Below, in pieces: positions 25,830 through 34,835 of a stretch of 64,000 bases of DNA. The position numbers and the translations under genes were made by a program. This stretch comes from VRUE01 sp963762205 (GTDB lineage: Bacteria; Actinomycetota; Thermoleophilia; Solirubrobacterales; 70-9): NCBI GenBank assembly GCA_963762205.1, contig CAVXJZ010000003.1, forward strand, positions 620,001 to 684,000, given 5' to 3'. Positions within the stretch are counted from its first letter, which is position 1, and every line of letters begins with the position of its first letter. Below the pieces are notes generated by a model. It was not told the origin of the DNA. It saw only the letters and a program-made list of their open reading frames with translations, and did not search any database.

Positions 25830-26759
25830 ATGGAGAGCAGCGCGGGCCCCCTTCCGTCGGATATCCAGCCGGTCGCCAACGAGACCCGGGACCGGATCAT
25901 CACCGGCCTGGTGACGCTGGTCCCGTTCCTGGCGCTCGGCTTCGCCGCCTGGCAGGTCTGGGGCGAGGCGCTGCACTGGAGCGACGTATCCCTCTTCGTC
26001 GTGCTCTACCTGCTCACCGGCCTCGGGATCACGGTCGGCTTCCACCGGCACCTCACCCACCGCTCCTTCAAGGCCAAGCCCTGGCTGCACGGGCTGCTCG
26101 GCATCCTCGGCTCGGCGGCGATCGAGGGGCCGGTGATCTCCTGGGTCGCCGACCATCGCAAGCACCACGTCTTCTCCGACGAAGAGGGCGACCCGCACAG
26201 CCCCCACGTCGACCACGGCCACGGCTGGAGCGGCGCGATGCGCGGCCTCTTCCACGCCCACATGGGCTGGCTCTTCATCCACACGCAGCGCGGCAACAGG
26301 GAACGCTTCGCGCCGGACCTGATCAAGGACCCGATCATCAACTGGGTCGATCGCACCTTCCTGCTCTGGGCGATCGCCGGGCTGCTGCTCCCCTTCGCCC
26401 TCGGCTGGGTGATCGGCGGGACGCTCTTTGCGGGGGTCACCGGGCTGCTCTGGGGCGGCCTCGTCCGCGTCTTCGTCCTCCACCACTTCACCTACAGCAT
26501 CAACTCGCTCTGCCACGTCTTCGGCAACCGCGACTACGAGACGGGCGACGAGTCCCGCAACCTGGCCCTGATCGCGATCCCGACGCTGGGCGAGGCCTTC
26601 CACAACAACCACCACGCCTTCCCGACCTCTGCCGTGCACGGGCTCGGTCGCCGGCAGGTGGACGTCTCGGCGCTCGTCATCGATCTGCTCGAGAAGACCG
26701 GCGCCGTCTGGGACGTCGTCCGCGTTCCCCCCGAGCGCCTGGCCGCCAAGGCCGTCTGA
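25830..26759 (+). CDS. Membrane fatty acid (delta-9 type) desaturase
   Basis: The 309-residue integral membrane di-iron enzyme introduces a double bond into acyl chains. It has the three histidine boxes of acyl-CoA/lipid desaturases: HRHLTH (72-77), HRKHH (109-113) and HNNHH (258-262). Four hydrophobic helices are arranged in two pairs. It starts at ATG 25830 (MESSAGPLPSD). The divergent Cfa-like enzyme probably acts on its products. Confidence 0.92.
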   Translation: MESSAGPLPSDIQPVANETRDRIITGLVTLVPFLALGFAAWQVWGEALHWSDVSLFVVLYLLTGLGITVGFHRHLTHRSFKAKPWLHGLLGILGSAAIEGPVISWVADHRKHHVFSDEEGDPHSPHVDHGHGWSGAMRGLFHAHMGWLFIHTQRGNRERFAPDLIKDPIINWVDRTFLLWAIAGLLLPFALGWVIGGTLFAGVTGLLWGGLVRVFVLHHFTYSINSLCHVFGNRDYETGDESRNLALIAIPTLGEAFHNNHHAFPTSAVHGLGRRQVDVSALVIDLLEKTGAVWDVVRVPPERLAAKAV

Positions 26760-26766
26760 GGCGTGC

Positions 26767-29130
26767 TCAGGGTGTGGCGCCGGACTGGTACCAGTCCAGC
26801 CACCTGCCGCAGGCCCGGCTGAAGTCGACGATCCGGTGCGGCCTGTCGCGGACCGCGGCGAGCTCGCCGATCGATGCCCTGCCGTCGTAGCCGGTCAGGT
26901 CCTGGATCCCGGTCGCCTCGGCGGCCGTCACGGTGAACTTCACCGGCCCGTCGGCGGCGACCTCGATCTCCCCGGCGGGCCAGAACTGCCCGTTGTTCGC
27001 GAGGCTGATCGTGTTCGGGCGCTGGCCGTCGAGGGCCGCCTTCAGGGGCTGGCGCAGCCCCGGCGCGGAGAGCGTCAGGCCGAAGGGCGAGAAGTACTGG
27101 AGCGAGAGCAGCCAGCGGCCGGCGGGGAGGTCCAGGGTCTGCGTCGCGCTTTCGCCCGTGCCGAGGCGGCTCGCGGGGGCCCAGTCGCCCTTGCCGCCGA
27201 TCTCGGCGGCGGGGAAGAGGGAGGCGCGGCCGGGGTTGGAGGTGAGGATCGCGATCTCGGGCGCGGCGCAGTCGGCGAACGCCGCGGGCTCGGTCCCCTC
27301 GAGCAGCACGTGGCGCTCGTGCGGCGGGTCGCGCCGCCTTTCCCAGAGCACGTAGGAGGGCGTCGAGGCGATCTCCCTGAAGCTCGCCGGCGCTTCGCTG
27401 TTCCAGGCGGCGGAGCCGGTGATCACGTACGGGAAGGCGTTCAGGGTCGAGCGTGAGAAGGAGTCGAAGTCGACCGGGCTGTAGGCGTCGCCGGTGTCGA
27501 AGGGCTTCTCGAGGTTCTGGGAGACGTTCTCGTCCGGGAACTCGACCAGGGGAACGTGGGTGTCGGCACCGAGCAGCTCGTAGGCGGCGTAGCGGTCCTG
27601 CCCGGCGTAGAGGACGGGCTCGCCGTGGACGATCGGCAGGAAGGCGCGCAGCTCGGACCCGTGGCCGGGCGGTCCCACGGGCGCGTCGCGCAGGGCGAGG
27701 AAGGTCGAGTAGAGGGCGCCGCCGACGAAGACGACGGCGAGCGCCGCCCAGCCCACCCGCGCGATCCCCGTCGATGGGCCGAAAGACGCGGCCCGGCCTC
27801 GCTTTTCGTCCCGTCGGCCGCCGAGCTCGCCGAGCAGCGGCCGGATTGCGATCAGCATCGCCAGCGGAGCGCCGATCATCAGCGCCTTGGCCTGCGAGTA
27901 GTCGCCGCTGAAGGGCAGCGAGAGCAGGTAGACGCCGAGGCAGGCGGCGAGCGCGATCGGCACGGCGTAGTCGCGCCGGCGCAGCCACCAGGCCGTGCCG
28001 AGCAGCAGCGCCAAGGCGCCGATCGCCCCGGCGAGGCCGGTCAGGTGTGCGCCTCCGGCGGCGGCGAGCCGGTAGTTGGGCGTCGGCCAGACCCCGAGCG
28101 CCTCGGCGGGGGAGACCGGGCCGTAGGTGTTGCTGCCGGCGACCTTGTTGAAGCCGCCGCCGAACCCGAAGGGCCCGATCAGGGCGAGGAGGCCGAGGCC
28201 CGCAAGGACAAGCAGGATCAGGGGCGTGCGCGGCCGCCAGAGGGCGCGGGCCAGGGCCCGCGGCGCCAGGGCCCGCCGCACGGCCGGCCGGCTCAGGCTC
28301 CAGAGGGCGACGACCGCGATCGGCCAGGCGAGCCCGGCGAAGCTGTAGGAGAAGAAGGCGCCGCCGGTCAGCACCAGGTATGGGAGCAGCAGTCGCAGTC
28401 TCGGCCAGCTGCCACCGGGCAGCGTTCCCGGCTCGCGCAGGGCCACCGCGACGCCGAGCACGAAGAGCGCCTCGGCGGTCTCCTTGAAGGCGCCCTGGGC
28501 GAAGTAGGAGGCCGCCAGGTAGGTGAGCGCGACCATCGTCGCGGCGAGCGTGCGGCGCACCGGGCCGAGCTCCGGGAGCGCCGCCATCGCGGTCAGGCCG
28601 GTGAGGATGCCGATCGCGAAGATCTCGCCCAGGAAGGACGGGCCCAGCGAGAGCCCCGGCACGGCGGCGACGGCCACCGCGAGGCCGTGGGGGCCGAGCG
28701 GGTAGCCGCCGAAGGGCTCGGGGCCGAAACCGCTGCGCAGCCACTCGGCCCAGGCGAGGTGGAGGCCGAGATCGTTGTTGAAGCCGACGCCGATCAGCCC
28801 CCAGCGCCCGCTGACCAGGAACGGGATGGTCAGCGCCAGGGCGACGGCGAGCGCGACCGGGAGCCCGGCGCGCACCGCGCCCGGCGCCTCGTAGCGCTCG
28901 CGGAGGCAGATCGCCGCCGCTCCGGCGACGAGCGCCAGTGCCCCCAGGGTCGCCGTCGTTCCGTGGCCGATCACGCGCGAGAGCAGCCCGGTGACGGTGA
29001 CGATCGTGCCGAAGCCGACCGCGGGCTCCAGCCACGACCAGGCACTCCGGCCGGAGACGGAGAGCAGGGCGCGCCCGACGAGCATCGAGGCGGCGCAGAT
29101 CAATGCCGCCGAGGCGTAGGTTCCGAGCAT
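26767..29130 (-). CDS. Large polytopic membrane protein, possibly GT-C-fold glycosyltransferase
   Basis: The 787-residue protein has about 12 hydrophobic helices over residues 1-470 and a soluble, mostly beta C-terminal region (about 480-787). The membrane half carries FNNDLGLHLAWAEWLRSGFG in an early loop, where GT-C enzymes keep acidic catalytic residues, and GGYPLGPHGLA. No family signature is certain. A role in moving or adding sugars to an envelope polymer is inferred from architecture only. It is convergent with the desaturase, 7 nt apart. Confidence 0.65.
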   Translation of the reverse strand: MLGTYASAALICAASMLVGRALLSVSGRSAWSWLEPAVGFGTIVTVTGLLSRVIGHGTTATLGALALVAGAAAICLRERYEAPGAVRAGLPVALAVALALTIPFLVSGRWGLIGVGFNNDLGLHLAWAEWLRSGFGPEPFGGYPLGPHGLAVAVAAVPGLSLGPSFLGEIFAIGILTGLTAMAALPELGPVRRTLAATMVALTYLAASYFAQGAFKETAEALFVLGVAVALREPGTLPGGSWPRLRLLLPYLVLTGGAFFSYSFAGLAWPIAVVALWSLSRPAVRRALAPRALARALWRPRTPLILLVLAGLGLLALIGPFGFGGGFNKVAGSNTYGPVSPAEALGVWPTPNYRLAAAGGAHLTGLAGAIGALALLLGTAWWLRRRDYAVPIALAACLGVYLLSLPFSGDYSQAKALMIGAPLAMLIAIRPLLGELGGRRDEKRGRAASFGPSTGIARVGWAALAVVFVGGALYSTFLALRDAPVGPPGHGSELRAFLPIVHGEPVLYAGQDRYAAYELLGADTHVPLVEFPDENVSQNLEKPFDTGDAYSPVDFDSFSRSTLNAFPYVITGSAAWNSEAPASFREIASTPSYVLWERRRDPPHERHVLLEGTEPAAFADCAAPEIAILTSNPGRASLFPAAEIGGKGDWAPASRLGTGESATQTLDLPAGRWLLSLQYFSPFGLTLSAPGLRQPLKAALDGQRPNTISLANNGQFWPAGEIEVAADGPVKFTVTAAEATGIQDLTGYDGRASIGELAAVRDRPHRIVDFSRACGRWLDWYQSGATP

Positions 29131-29151
29131 TGAGGGCCGGAAACTACCGGC

Positions 29152-29865
29152 TCAGAGCTTCTCGGCGGCCTCTTCGAGGGTCGCCCGGAGGCTGTCCCCG
29201 CGCAGCGGCTCGGCATGCCCGGCAGCGACGATCTTCGGATCGAGGGCAGCCAGCTTGCGCACCGACGCCTTCGCCTTCTCGTGGTCCCACGCCCAGGCCG
29301 GATGGGGCACGCTGGCCGTCCCCTCGGGCAGCGGTTTGCCCAGCCGCACCGTGTCGATCAGGTAGATGACGTCGCTGACCAGGGCGACCCGGTCGCTCTC
29401 GCGCCAGAGGCCGATCAGGCCCGGTGCGTGCCCGGGAAAGTGGATGACCCGGAAGCCGGCCACCTCGTCCCCCTCGGATACGGTGCCGTCGATCTTCACG
29501 GCGCCACCGTCCCAGTGCCGCAGCAGCAGGGGGTATGCGAGGCGGGCACGGAGCAGGGGGAGCTCGGAGATTTCCATGTAGGAGTCGATCGCGGCATCGT
29601 TTTCGGCGTCCTCGACCTCGTCGGGATGGCAGAAGACCGGTACCCCCATCGAGGGGGCGGTGCCGCGGTGGTCGGCGTGGGCGTGGCCGAGCACGATCCG
29701 CTTCACCCCGCCGAGCTCCGCGGCCGCGGCCTTCGTCGCCTTGACCATCGCCTTGGTGCCGGCGTCGAACTGGACGACCCCGTCGCCGTCCTCGATGAAG
29801 TAGATGTTCATCGACTTGCCCAGGTCGCCCCGCAGCAGCCACACCCCGTCCGCCACCTTCTCCAT
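29152..29865 (-). CDS. Metallo-beta-lactamase-fold hydrolase
   Basis: The 237-residue protein has the MBL metal motif HAHADH at residues 61-66. Downstream are a further ligand His in FPGHAPG, an Asp in VSDVIYL and AAGHAEPL. It begins VADGVWLLRGDLGKSMNIYF, typical of glyoxalase-II-like or quorum-lactonase-like members. The substrate is not predictable. It follows the large membrane gene in the same direction after a 21-nt gap, so cotranscription is possible. Confidence 0.85.
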   Translation of the reverse strand: MEKVADGVWLLRGDLGKSMNIYFIEDGDGVVQFDAGTKAMVKATKAAAAELGGVKRIVLGHAHADHRGTAPSMGVPVFCHPDEVEDAENDAAIDSYMEISELPLLRARLAYPLLLRHWDGGAVKIDGTVSEGDEVAGFRVIHFPGHAPGLIGLWRESDRVALVSDVIYLIDTVRLGKPLPEGTASVPHPAWAWDHEKAKASVRKLAALDPKIVAAGHAEPLRGDSLRATLEEAAEKL

Positions 29866-29899
29866 GGGCCAACCCTAAACCCCGGTGCGGGCCCGTGAC

Positions 29900-29905
29900 T
29901 AGTCT
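29900..29905 (+). promoter_or_regulatory. -10-like TAGTCT box before small membrane protein gene
   Basis: TAGTCT ends 8 nt before ATG 29914, with no Shine-Dalgarno. It is consistent with a leaderless start. Confidence 0.35.
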
Positions 29906-29913
29906 GCGGGCAG

Positions 29914-30066
29914 ATGCCCTCGCTCTGGAAAGTCGGAATGGCGGTGCTCGTCGCCTGCCTGGTCGCGTCGATGGCGATCGCGATCGTCCGTCTCGCGACG
30001 ACGCCGACCGAAATCCTCGGCGACGGCTTCCGAGGCCATCCCGCCGCGCCGTTGTCGCGGCGTTAG
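29914..30066 (+). CDS. Small single-pass membrane protein (50 aa)
   Basis: This short gene begins MPSLWKVGMAVLVACLVASM and continues with a hydrophobic helix to about residue 27, then a basic C-terminus ending HPAAPLSRR. Support comes from a -10-like box at the right distance, one clean transmembrane segment, and placement just upstream of uspA (40 nt gap). No homology is recognised and the function is unknown. It could instead be non-coding leader sequence. Confidence 0.5.
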   Translation: MPSLWKVGMAVLVACLVASMAIAIVRLATTPTEILGDGFRGHPAAPLSRR

Positions 30067-30106
30067 TATCAGCGCCGACCAGCGACCCCAGCAGAGGAGG
30101 CGGGGA

Positions 30107-30550
30107 GTGTTCACTCGCATTGTGGTTGGAACCGACGGCTCAGACACCGCGCGGCAGGCCGTCGGCGAGGCGATCGACCTCGCCAAGCTCTCCGGCGCGA
30201 CCCTCAGCATCGTCAGCGCCTACGCGTCGACCTCGCCGCGCCGCAGCGAGGTCGAGCAGCGTGACGCGCCCGCCGACGTCGCCTACGAGCTCGGGCCCCG
30301 CGAGGACATCAACCTCGTCCTCGACTCGGCGGCCGCAGAGGCCAAGAAGGAGGGGATCGACGCCCAGACGCATCCGGTCGAGGGCGACCCCGCGGAGGCA
30401 ATCCTCAACGTCGCCGAGAAGACGAAGGCGGACCTGATCGTGGTCGGCAACAAGGGGATGGCGGGCGCCCGCCGCTTCCTGCTCGGCAGCGTTCCCAACA
30501 AGGTCTCCCATCACGCTCCCTGCAGCGTGATCATCGTCCGCACCACCTAG
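30107..30550 (+). CDS. Universal stress protein (UspA family)
   Basis: The 147-residue single-domain Usp begins FTRIVVGTDGSDTARQAVGE. It contains the ATP-binding pattern GxxGx9GS in GNKGMAGARRFLLGS and ends SHHAPCSVIIVRTT. It is an ATP-binding Usp acting in the cytoplasm during stress. GTG 30107 is supported by an upstream AGAGGAGG. Its stop overlaps the stop of the convergent protease. Confidence 0.92.
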   Translation: MFTRIVVGTDGSDTARQAVGEAIDLAKLSGATLSIVSAYASTSPRRSEVEQRDAPADVAYELGPREDINLVLDSAAAEAKKEGIDAQTHPVEGDPAEAILNVAEKTKADLIVVGNKGMAGARRFLLGSVPNKVSHHAPCSVIIVRTT

Positions 30551-31929
30551 CTCTGGCGCCGGTGGGATAGGCAGGCGGCCTGGCACTCGGGGTCGGTCGC
30601 TTCCGCGGCGTCGATCAGGCCCGCGCCCTGCAGGAGCGGTGAGGCGCCGACGCTGCGCGCCGTCTTCCTCAGCCTCTTCGTCACCTGCGCCTGGATCGAG
30701 CCGCCCTTCTTCCTGCGGTCGATCAGCCCGCTGGCCAGCAGCAGGGCCGAGAGCCCGGAGACATGGGCGGCGGCCATCGAGGTGCCGACGTAGTCCGCCG
30801 GCTCCCCGAAGCGGCGCTCCTTGGCGCTCCGGAAGGTGACCTGGAAGATCGGCGCCGCCAGAACAGAGGGGCAGCTGGCAGCCGGCTCGCCGCCCCCGGG
30901 GGCCACCAGGTCGACGGACTTGCCGCTCACCGAGTATTCGCCGATGCAGCCACCCTGCGTCGTGCCGCCGACTCCGATCACGCCGCGGATCGTCGCCGGC
31001 GCCGAGACGCAGGACTCCGAGCCGAGGTTGCCGGCCGAGGCGACCACGACGGCGCCCCGGCGGATCGCGTAGCGGACCGCCTGCACGACGCTCGGCACCC
31101 GCTTGTGGCAGTCGAAGTTGAAGCTCATGTTGATCACGTCGACGTGGCGGGCGGCGGCGAACCTGACGCCGGCCGCGATGTCGTCCGCTCGGCCGCGGCC
31201 GAGGTGGTCGAGGACCCGCACGGGCATCAGCTTCGCCCGGTAGGCGAGGCCGGTGAGGCCGATTCCGTTGTTCGTCTTCTCGGCGATCGTCCCGGCGATG
31301 TGGGTGCCGTGGCCGTTGCGGTCGAGGGGGATGCTCCTGCGGTTGACGAAGTCACGGCCCCTGACGAACTGGCCCGCCGTGAAGTCCGGGCTGCGCCGGA
31401 AGCGGCTGCCGCGTGCGCGGTAGGCGATCCCGGTGTCGAGCACGGCGACGGTGATGCCGCGCGCACCGGGGCGCCTGGCGTCTTCCAGGTTCTGCCAGGC
31501 GCCGATCGCGTCGATCCCTCCGGGGGAGGTGGGGCGCAGCGGCGTGCTCTGGCCCTCCCAGGGGAGGAAGTTCCACTGTTTCGACACCCAGCCGCCCGGG
31601 GGTCCCGGCGGGCCGATCAGCGGGCCCGGATCGTTGGGGATGGCGAGCGCGGAGGCGGTCGCGATGTAGTTGGGGGCGGCGTAGGAGACGGCCGGGTTGC
31701 GCCGCAGGGCGGCCGCGGCCTCGCGGACGCCGATTCCCCCGGGCAGCTCCTGGGTGTGGGCGACACGCTGCTCGCTGAGCTTGACGATCAGCTCATGGGG
31801 GACGAACGGTCGTGCCCGGCCGACCCGCGTTTCGGCAGGCGCGGACGACCCGGCAGCCGCGGAGGCGGCGAGCAGGGCGAGGAAAAGGGCAATCGTCGAA
31901 CGTCGGTTCATCTCGAGCTGCGCTCGCAT
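30547..31929 (-). CDS. Secreted subtilisin-like serine protease (S8)
   Basis: The 460-residue protein has a signal peptide (FLALLAASAAAGSSAPAET) and an I9-like propeptide region (PHELIVKLSE). The S8 catalytic domain has Asp in AVLDTGIAY, His in NGHGTHIAG, the oxyanion Asn in ASAGNLG and Ser in GTSMAAAHVSG. A conserved Cys-rich segment (SFNFDCHKR, SESCVSAP, GGCIGEYS, PAASCPS) suggests disulfides. It is exported and probably matures by self-cleavage. ATG 31929 has GGGGA upstream; ATG 31911 is an alternative. Confidence 0.92.
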   Translation of the reverse strand: MRAQLEMNRRSTIALFLALLAASAAAGSSAPAETRVGRARPFVPHELIVKLSEQRVAHTQELPGGIGVREAAAALRRNPAVSYAAPNYIATASALAIPNDPGPLIGPPGPPGGWVSKQWNFLPWEGQSTPLRPTSPGGIDAIGAWQNLEDARRPGARGITVAVLDTGIAYRARGSRFRRSPDFTAGQFVRGRDFVNRRSIPLDRNGHGTHIAGTIAEKTNNGIGLTGLAYRAKLMPVRVLDHLGRGRADDIAAGVRFAAARHVDVINMSFNFDCHKRVPSVVQAVRYAIRRGAVVVASAGNLGSESCVSAPATIRGVIGVGGTTQGGCIGEYSVSGKSVDLVAPGGGEPAASCPSVLAAPIFQVTFRSAKERRFGEPADYVGTSMAAAHVSGLSALLLASGLIDRRKKGGSIQAQVTKRLRKTARSVGASPLLQGAGLIDAAEATDPECQAACLSHRRQS

Positions 31930-32010
31930 AATCCCCGCTTTTGCTCGCGCTTTCAGCTAACAACGTCGGCCTGGCTAAGTTGTTGCTCCCGCATACTTCC
32001 CCCGAAGACG

Positions 32011-32484
32011 ATGGCGAGCAGCGAACCGACATCCGGCGACGAGCGGCTGATGGGCCTGGCGATCGAGAGAGCGCGCGCGGCCGCCGGGCACGGTGACGTC
32101 CCGATCGGCGCGGTCGTCGCCCGCGACGGGGAGTCTCTGGCGGCGGCGGGCAACGAGCGCGAGCTGCTCGCCGACCCCACAGCCCACGCGGAGCTACTCG
32201 CGATCCGCGCTGCCGCTGAGGCCCTGGGTGGCTGGCGGCTGCCGGGGACCACCCTCTACGTGACGCTCGAGCCCTGCGCGATGTGCGCGGGGGCGATCGT
32301 CCTCGCCCGCATCCCCGAGGTGGTCTTCGGCGCCAGGGACCCGAAGGCGGGGGCCGCCGGCAGCGTCCTCGACGTGCTCGGCGAGCCCGCCCTGAACCAC
32401 CGGCCCGGCGTGCGGGGCGGTGTCCGCGAGGAGGAGTGCGCGGACCTGCTGCGTGACTTCTTCGCCTCGCGCCGCGGCGCTTGA
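32011..32484 (+). CDS. tadA: tRNA-specific adenosine deaminase
   Basis: The 157-residue deaminase converts A34 to inosine in tRNA-Arg(ACG), needed to read CGN codons. It has the zinc and catalytic motifs TAHAE (HAE) and LEPCAMCAGA (PCxxC), plus FGARDPKAGAAGS. It ends 43 nt before a tRNA-Ser gene. No strong Shine-Dalgarno precedes the ATG. Confidence 0.93.
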   Translation: MASSEPTSGDERLMGLAIERARAAAGHGDVPIGAVVARDGESLAAAGNERELLADPTAHAELLAIRAAAEALGGWRLPGTTLYVTLEPCAMCAGAIVLARIPEVVFGARDPKAGAAGSVLDVLGEPALNHRPGVRGGVREEECADLLRDFFASRRGA

Positions 32485-32527
32485 GCCGACAACGCCGCGC
32501 CCCCGAGCCAATACCCTGTGGTGGCCC

Positions 32528-32617
32528 GGAGAGGTGTCCGAGTGGCTTAAGGAGCGCGACTGGAAATCGCGTGGGCGGGGTTAACCCGCCTCGTGGGTTC
32601 GAATCCCACCCTCTCCG
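32528..32617 (+). tRNA. tRNA-Ser(GGA)
   Basis: The 90-nt class II tRNA has acceptor GGAGAGG/CCTCTCC, anticodon loop CTGGAAA (anticodon GGA, reads UCC/UCU), a long variable arm (GGGCGGGGTTAACCCGCC) and T-arm GTGGGTTCGAATCCCAC. The discriminator is G. No CCA is encoded. Confidence 0.97.
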
Positions 32618-32742
32618 CTGAGCTCGTCAGGGGGCGAGCGCCAGGGCCTCCTCGCGCGAAGGGGTGCCGCACTCGACGATCACGATTACCCTCGATCGCT
32701 TCGGGCCGGCCGGCCGGAGAGCCCTTAGGATGGTGCATAGTC

Positions 32743-34107
32743 GTGAAGGTCGACGCCCCCACCCTCTATGCAGACTCCGGTGGGGTGAGCATCGCCTACC
32801 AGGTTCACGGCGAAGGCCCGCTCGACGTGGTCTTCGTGCCGGGCTTCGTGTCTCACGTCGAGCTGCTCTGGGACAGCCCGCTGTCAGCCCGCTTCCTTCG
32901 CCGCCTCGCCTCCTTCTCACGACTGATCGTCTTCGACAAGCGCGGCCAGGGGCTCTCCGACCGGCCCGCCCACCCGCCCACGTTGGAGGAGTCGATGGAC
33001 GATCTGCGAGCGGTGCTCGAGGCGACGAACTGCGAGCAGCCCGCGGTCTTTGGCATCTCCGAGGGCGGGCCGATGTCGATGCTGTTCGCGGCCACCAATC
33101 CCGAGAGGGTCGCGTCGCTCGTTCTCTACGGCACCTTCCCGCGCATGGTCAGAAGCGACGACTACCCGTTCGGCATCCCCGACGACGCGCTCGACCGCTG
33201 GTCGCAGATGGTGCGGCGGGAGTGGGGCGGACCGGTCGGCATGCGTCACTGGGCGCCCAGCGAGGTCGGCGACCCCGAGTTCGAACGTTGGTGGGCGCAG
33301 GTGCTCCGGCAGGGAACCAGCCCCGCCGGAGCGATTGCGCTGATCGACCTCTACCGCGAGATCGACGTGCGCGCGATCCTGCCGAGCATCGATGTCCCCA
33401 CGCTGATCCTGCACCGCAAAGAGGACCGCGTAAGCCCTTTGCGGCATGGCCGCTTTCTGGCGGAGCGGATCGACGGCGCCCGTCTGGTCGAGCTGGAGGG
33501 GGGCGACCACCTCGCCTGGACCGAGGATCAGGACACGCTGCTCGACGAGGTCGAGGAGTTTCTCACCGGCAGCCGCCGCGCCCGCGAGCCGGAAAGGGCG
33601 CTGGCGACGGTCCTTTTCACCGACATCGTCGCCTCGACCGAGACCGCCGCCAGGCTCGGGGACCGCGCCTGGCGCGACCTGCTGGAGCGCCACAACGCGA
33701 TCGTCCGCCGCCAGCTCGCGATTCACCGCGGCCGCGAGGTGAAGACGATGGGCGATGGTTTCCTTGCCACCTTCGATGGCCCCGCCCGGGCTATCCGCTG
33801 TGCTGCCGCCATATCCGACGCCGTGGCGGCGCTCGGCATCGAGGTCCGCGCCGGAGTCCACAGCGGCGAGGTCGAGCTGATCGACGCCGACGTGGGCGGC
33901 ATGGCGGTCAACATCGGCGCCCGCATCGGTGCCCTCGCGGGGCCCCGCGAGGTTCTCGTCTCCAGCACCGTCCGTGAGCTCGTCGTCGGCTCCGGCCTCG
34001 AGTTCGCCGAGCGCGGCACCCACACCCTCAAGGGCGCCCCGGGAGAGTGGCGCCTGTTTGCGGTCGATGGCAAAGACGGCCCGGAGAGAAGCGCCTCGGT
34101 GTCGTGA
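32743..34107 (+). CDS. Alpha/beta-hydrolase fused to class III adenylate/guanylate cyclase
   Basis: The 454-residue protein has an N-terminal alpha/beta-hydrolase (about 1-280) with nucleophile motif GISEGG (Ser106), Asp/His region ILHRKEDRVSP and GGDHLAWTED. A C-terminal class III cyclase domain (about 285-445) has the metal motif VLFTDIVASTETAARLGD, KTMGDGFLATF and GVHSGEVELIDADVGG. The fusion suggests that hydrolase turnover or ligand binding controls cyclic nucleotide synthesis. This arrangement is known in actinobacteria and mycobacteria, but its signal is unclear. GTG 32743 is chosen from the onset of similarity. Confidence 0.88.
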   Translation: MKVDAPTLYADSGGVSIAYQVHGEGPLDVVFVPGFVSHVELLWDSPLSARFLRRLASFSRLIVFDKRGQGLSDRPAHPPTLEESMDDLRAVLEATNCEQPAVFGISEGGPMSMLFAATNPERVASLVLYGTFPRMVRSDDYPFGIPDDALDRWSQMVRREWGGPVGMRHWAPSEVGDPEFERWWAQVLRQGTSPAGAIALIDLYREIDVRAILPSIDVPTLILHRKEDRVSPLRHGRFLAERIDGARLVELEGGDHLAWTEDQDTLLDEVEEFLTGSRRAREPERALATVLFTDIVASTETAARLGDRAWRDLLERHNAIVRRQLAIHRGREVKTMGDGFLATFDGPARAIRCAAAISDAVAALGIEVRAGVHSGEVELIDADVGGMAVNIGARIGALAGPREVLVSSTVRELVVGSGLEFAERGTHTLKGAPGEWRLFAVDGKDGPERSASVS

Positions 34108-34151
34108 GGCGTGTTGAGCCGGATCGCTAGCCTCAGCAGCGGAGACATCCC

Positions 34152-34189
34152 GGAGGGGTGCCGGAGTGGTTGAACGGGGCGGTCTCGAA
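34152..34189 (+). repeat. Duplicated 5' half of tRNA-Ser(CGA), truncated at the anticodon
   Basis: These 38 nt match the 5' half of the intact tRNA-Ser(CGA) at 35544-35581 with one mismatch (G versus A at position 30), then diverge just after the anticodon. The 3' half is absent; instead an ATTGTGC/GCACAAT hairpin follows (34189-34210). Together with the intact gene it forms direct repeats around 1.35 kb, as left by site-specific integration or by unequal recombination at a tRNA. Confidence 0.85.
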
Positions 34190-34282
34190 TTGTGCTCCTC
34201 CTCGCACAATCCAGCAGCTGACGCGGCGGTAGCGCCTCATCTTGGTCCAGAACGGGAACGACCCGTGGGGAGGGTCCGCGTG

Positions 34283-34540
34283 CTAGGCCATCGCGGCCTG
34301 AACCGCAGCGACGAGCTCGGTAAGTTCCGCCTCGTGCTGCTCGTCGACCCAGACGCCGGTCTTGCTCCTGTTGAGCCCGGTCGCGTACTCGATCCGCAGG
34401 TTCAGGCGGCCCTTCTTTGGTGGCTTCACCTCGATGCTGGCCAGATTCGCGACCGGCACCCGCCGCAGGTCGCCGGCTCCGAACTCGAGGACGTCGTCAT
34501 CCAGCCTTATGTGACCGCTGGGCCAGCTCGGCACTTGCAC
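34283..34540 (-). CDS. Small hypothetical protein, possible PH-like domain
   Basis: The 85-residue protein has the pattern HIRLDDDVLEFGAGDLRRVP then VANLASIEVKPPKKGRLNLR and a C-terminal amphipathic helix (EAELTELVAAVQAAMA). The beta-rich body plus one C-terminal helix resembles small PH-like/bPH domains, but no firm family assignment is possible. It lies alone between the two tRNA-Ser copies, on the opposite strand to its neighbours. No partner is evident. Confidence 0.6.
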   Translation of the reverse strand: MQVPSWPSGHIRLDDDVLEFGAGDLRRVPVANLASIEVKPPKKGRLNLRIEYATGLNRSKTGVWVDEQHEAELTELVAAVQAAMA

Positions 34541-34788
34541 GACCCCGAGCTTACTCCTGGTGGCCGAGCGCGAGGCGGCGACGCCGCTCCGTCGCTAGAT
34601 CCCCCGCCAGGCGATATCGGAATCGCAGGGCGACGCTCTCGTGTCGACCTTAGAGCGGTCGCGCGGCAACTGAACGGGCGAGCTGTAGCAGCGCCGCTGG
34701 CCGGCTGGAGCCGCGCGCGACCGCCACGGCCCTGAATGCCTTGAACCTCAACCGAGGGTCATCCGTAAGTAACTACGCACACAGGCGA

Positions 34789-34811
34789 GGCAACCCCGAC
34801 TCGCGGTTGCC
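34789..34811 (+). promoter_or_regulatory. Hairpin in lipoprotein leader
   Basis: GGCAACC/GGTTGCC with a 9-nt loop lies 24 nt before ATG 34836 and just upstream of AAGGAG. It could influence translation initiation. Only the dyad is observed. Confidence 0.3.
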
Positions 34812-34835
34812 CCATCAGGATCAAGGAGTCGGTCA

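Noticed and set aside
34789..34811. Leader hairpin considered as a riboswitch
   Set aside because: A single 7-bp stem with no further conserved structure; listed only as a possible translation-affecting hairpin.
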